Assembly (NCBI GenBank): GCA_050260275.1
Contig: JBLNBX010000046.1
Location: 1-44,694 of the forward strand
DNA from: DATMXS01 sp050260275
GTDB taxonomy: Bacteria; Acidobacteriota; Terriglobia; Bryobacterales; Bryobacteraceae
DNA: 44,694 nucleotides
Direction: 5' to 3'
The position numbers and the translations under genes are program-made. A model generated the notes under the pieces. That model ran no database searches and was not told the DNA's origin. It saw nothing but the letters and a program-made list of their open reading frames with translations. Below are positions 42,608-44,694 of this stretch, piece after piece (position 1 is the stretch's first letter; each line of letters begins with the position of its first letter).

Positions 42608-44008
42608 TTACGGCGCGGGGCTCGCGCGTCTGGTGCTGACGTGCGCGGACACCGAGCGCCGAGGCGGCGCGGCGGTGTTGCCGTCGTGTTGGTCGGCGCC
42701 GATATCGTTAGGCCCGGTGCGGGGCTGGCAGTCGTAGTCATCCTCGGCGAGCGCCGCTCCCGCGCCGATCGCGGGACTGTCCTCAAGCAGGTGATACGAG
42801 GCGTCCAGGCGCGGGTCGGCCTCGATGCTGCCGGTCTCGCCGTCGACGTGCTTGCGCCAGCCCGCCAGGCCGCCGCTGTAGCGGTGGTCCGGCCTCTCAT
42901 CGGCAAAGCGCGCCTGCCCGGATGCGGCGAAGTAAAGGTTGTTACTCATCGAAGGCATGCCGCGCAATCCGGCAGCGCATGGGCGGACACCGGTGTGGCA
43001 GCGAATGTGCACGAGCGGGTTCCTACCGCCGTTCCCCTGCGCGACGATGTTATTCCGGATCGTGATGTCCTCGCTCGCTGTGCGAGAGAGAAACGGATTG
43101 GCTGCGGATTGGATACATATGGAGCCGTGATACACGCGGCCGGTATCAACGAGCGTATTGTTGTACACCTGCGCATTCTTAGCGGCGAACATTCCGATGC
43201 CCGCCCAATCCGTATTTACGATGATGTTGTTCCGCACGATGGCGCCGATGCTCTCGAAGCGTTCCCGGTTATCGGGATCGAAGAACTCGGCGTCGGTTGT
43301 GAACCCTAGCGCGATTCCGGCGCCGCCCGTATTCATGATCAGGTTGCGCTCGATGACCGGACGTTTCGCGCCACCCTTGGCGTAGAGGCCGTTGGTGGCG
43401 ATGTTGTAGATGCGGTTGTCCTGGACGAGCATGTCGTCCGCGTTCACGTTATCGATGCCCTCGGCGTTAGAGGGGTCGCGCCGGCCGGAGTCATGGATAC
43501 GGTTCCGGCGGATGGTGACGCGGTCAGTGCCGGGCGTAAGTTTGATCACGTCGCGCCCGCTGCTGTGCAGATCGCAATCCTGTATGACGATGTCTGTGGC
43601 CGGATCGCGCGACCATCCCGCGCCGCCCTGGATCATGACGGCGTAGAGATGCCCTCCACTGATCTCGAGCCGTTCGAGGCGTCCGCCGCTCGATCCCACC
43701 CAGAACTCGACGGCCTGCACGATCTTCGGATTGTCGATCGGCGCGGCGATGTGCGCCCACTCTCCGGGATAGGAACGCAAAGTAACATTGGGAACATTGA
43801 TCCGCAGCCGCGACGTGACATAGTAAGTTCCTCCGCGAAGCGTAATTACGGCATTCCCGCCGCCGGCGGCTTCCAGTGCCCTCTGCACGGTCGCGTATGG
43901 CGAAGCGGCGGTCCCTTTCCCTTTGTCGCTTCCCTTGGGGCTTACAAAGATCTCCTTGCCGTGGCACATGATCGCGGCCAGGAGGAGGCCGGCGGCTAAC
44001 TTCGTCAT
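42608..44008 (-). CDS. Secreted right-handed parallel beta-helix protein
   Basis: 466 residues. Signal peptide (MTKLAAGLLLAAIMCHG) then the DUF1565-like opening IFVSPKGSDKGKGTAASPYATVQRALEAA and a ladder of PbH1-type rungs with V-x-I-x-x-N spacing (DIVIQDCDLHSS, RVTIRRNRIHDSG, MLVQDNRIYNI, PVIERNLIMNTGG, AIVRNNIIVNT, AQVYNNTLVD, ITIRNNIVAQG). Beta-helix proteins of this sort include polysaccharide lyases/epimerases and nitrous-type CBM scaffolds; no catalytic set can be fixed here. The tail from 445 is basic and Ser/Pro/Ala-rich. The ATG at 44008 is chosen for its GAGGTG ribosome-binding site over GTG at 44014. It is 7 nt downstream of the GT gene, so one transcript. Confidence 0.88.
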   Translation of the reverse strand: MTKLAAGLLLAAIMCHGKEIFVSPKGSDKGKGTAASPYATVQRALEAAGGGNAVITLRGGTYYVTSRLRINVPNVTLRSYPGEWAHIAAPIDNPKIVQAVEFWVGSSGGRLERLEISGGHLYAVMIQGGAGWSRDPATDIVIQDCDLHSSGRDVIKLTPGTDRVTIRRNRIHDSGRRDPSNAEGIDNVNADDMLVQDNRIYNIATNGLYAKGGAKRPVIERNLIMNTGGAGIALGFTTDAEFFDPDNRERFESIGAIVRNNIIVNTDWAGIGMFAAKNAQVYNNTLVDTGRVYHGSICIQSAANPFLSRTASEDITIRNNIVAQGNGGRNPLVHIRCHTGVRPCAAGLRGMPSMSNNLYFAASGQARFADERPDHRYSGGLAGWRKHVDGETGSIEADPRLDASYHLLEDSPAIGAGAALAEDDYDCQPRTGPNDIGADQHDGNTAAPPRRSVSAHVSTRRASPAP

Positions 44009-44015
44009 GTGCACC

Positions 44016-44694
44016 TCACGCGGCTTCAGTGAACGCTTGTGGGAGCAGCCGGGAACAGGCGGCGAGCGTGTCGCGGGCGACGTCGTTCCAGGTGCGGCCG
44101 CCCTGGCGAGCGATGGCCTCCGGGTCCCACGAGCGGTTCATCGCGGCAACCAGCGCCGCGGCGAGGCCCGAGGGATCGCCGGGCTGCACCAGCGCGCCGT
44201 TCGTCTCATTGACAAGTTCCGGCACGCCGCCGACGGCCGACGCCACCACCGGCCGCCCGCTGGTGAGCGCTTCGAGAACTACGTTCGGGCAGCCCTCGGA
44301 GTAGCTCGGAAGGCAGACTACATCGCAGGCTGCGATCCAGCGCGCGATCTCTTCGGCGGGCCGCGGCCCGGGTACGAAGACGCGCCCAGGATGGCGCTCG
44401 CGCAGTGCCCCGGCTTCGGCAGCGAGCGGGCCGCTGCCGACAACCGCCAGCATCACTCGCATGTCGGCCGACAGAATGTCGAACGCCGCCAGCAGATCCC
44501 GCACGCCCTTTACTTCAACCAGGTTTCCTGCAAAAAGAATCAGCCGCGCCGCCGCGGGGAGGCCGAGAGCGCGCCTGGCAGCCTCACGGTCCGAAACGTG
44601 AAACAGGGCGCCGTCGATTCCGTTCAACACTCGAACGGTTCGTTCGGGGGGCGAACCCAGCGCGACAGCGCGCCGCCGGAGATCCTCGCTGACG
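44016..44694 (-). CDS. Glycosyltransferase family 4-like protein (5' end outside window)
   Basis: Only the C-terminal 225 residues or so lie in the window; the frame runs off the right edge. In-frame residues up to the edge (SEDLRRRAVALGSPPERTVRV) continue into VLNGIDGALF, so no start is here. GT-B blocks: ARLILFAGNLVEVKGVRDLL (nucleotide-sugar side), VVGSGPLAAEAGAL, VCLPSYSEGCPNVVLEALTSGRPVVAS (the E-x7-E donor motif) and AVGGVPELV. Acts on a surface or exported glycan, consistent with the beta-helix gene it shares a transcript with. Donor and acceptor unknown. Confidence 0.92.
   Translation of the reverse strand, partial: VSEDLRRRAVALGSPPERTVRVLNGIDGALFHVSDREAARRALGLPAAARLILFAGNLVEVKGVRDLLAAFDILSADMRVMLAVVGSGPLAAEAGALRERHPGRVFVPGPRPAEEIARWIAACDVVCLPSYSEGCPNVVLEALTSGRPVVASAVGGVPELVNETNGALVQPGDPSGLAAALVAAMNRSWDPEAIARQGGRTWNDVARDTLAACSRLLPQAFTEAA

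Overview
The window reads as chromosomal DNA from a GC-rich, Gram-negative, free-living bacterium, most likely an Acidobacteriota of the Bryobacterales (Solibacter-like) group. The main clue is the C-terminal domain of the gene at 40245-42473, which matches the TIGR03437 type ('Solibacter uncharacterized C-terminal domain') that is strongly amplified in that group. Supporting clues are heptose/LPS genes (rfaE2, a GT9 transferase), a Tat-dependent Gfo/Idh/MocA protein, Asp-box propellers, and many GTG/TTG starts. There is no rRNA, tRNA, CRISPR array, integrase or transposase gene.

Layout. 1-7.8 kb: an orphan, partly degenerate histidine kinase, infC without its usual ribosomal-protein partners, glgB, an adenosine-deaminase-family enzyme, a bactofilin/methyltransferase pair and an exported beta-propeller. 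7.85-8.66 kb: a protein-free interval that looks like a large structured RNA; its fold and a short motif recall HEARO/omega RNA (the guide RNA of IscB transposons), but no IscB is present. 8.66-18.5 kb: a double zinc-ribbon protein, a class IV aminotransferase and a HipA-like kinase, a 69-aa protein, a histone-H1-like tail protein, MltD, a divergent EF-G paralogue, and the murJ/C4-zinc-ribbon pair. 18.6-19.25 kb: a cluster of REP-like palindromes with two copies of a 120-bp unit.

19.36-24.86 kb is a plus-strand operon, pyrR-pyrB-pyrC, to which a UPF0182 membrane protein is coupled by overlap. 24.95-31.87 kb is a five-gene minus-strand operon, rfaE2-mfd-ppiC-yhaM-blaI, combining LPS precursor synthesis, transcription-coupled repair, an exported foldase, a 3'-5' exoribonuclease and a BlaI-type repressor. 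31.96-37.25 kb runs on plus: pncB-pncA (NAD salvage), a Gfo/Idh/MocA oxidoreductase, mtnP and a GT9-type glycosyltransferase.

37.6-44.7 kb looks like a secreted-polysaccharide or surface-glycan region: two convergent paralogues sharing a roughly 450-residue carbohydrate-active-like core but carrying different accessory domains (two Ig dyads versus a TIGR03437 domain), a right-handed beta-helix protein, and a GT4 glycosyltransferase cut by the window end.

The items most worth a second look are the candidate standalone omega-RNA-like element (about 8185-8475), the REP island, the convergent paralogue pair, and the degenerate kinase at the left edge.
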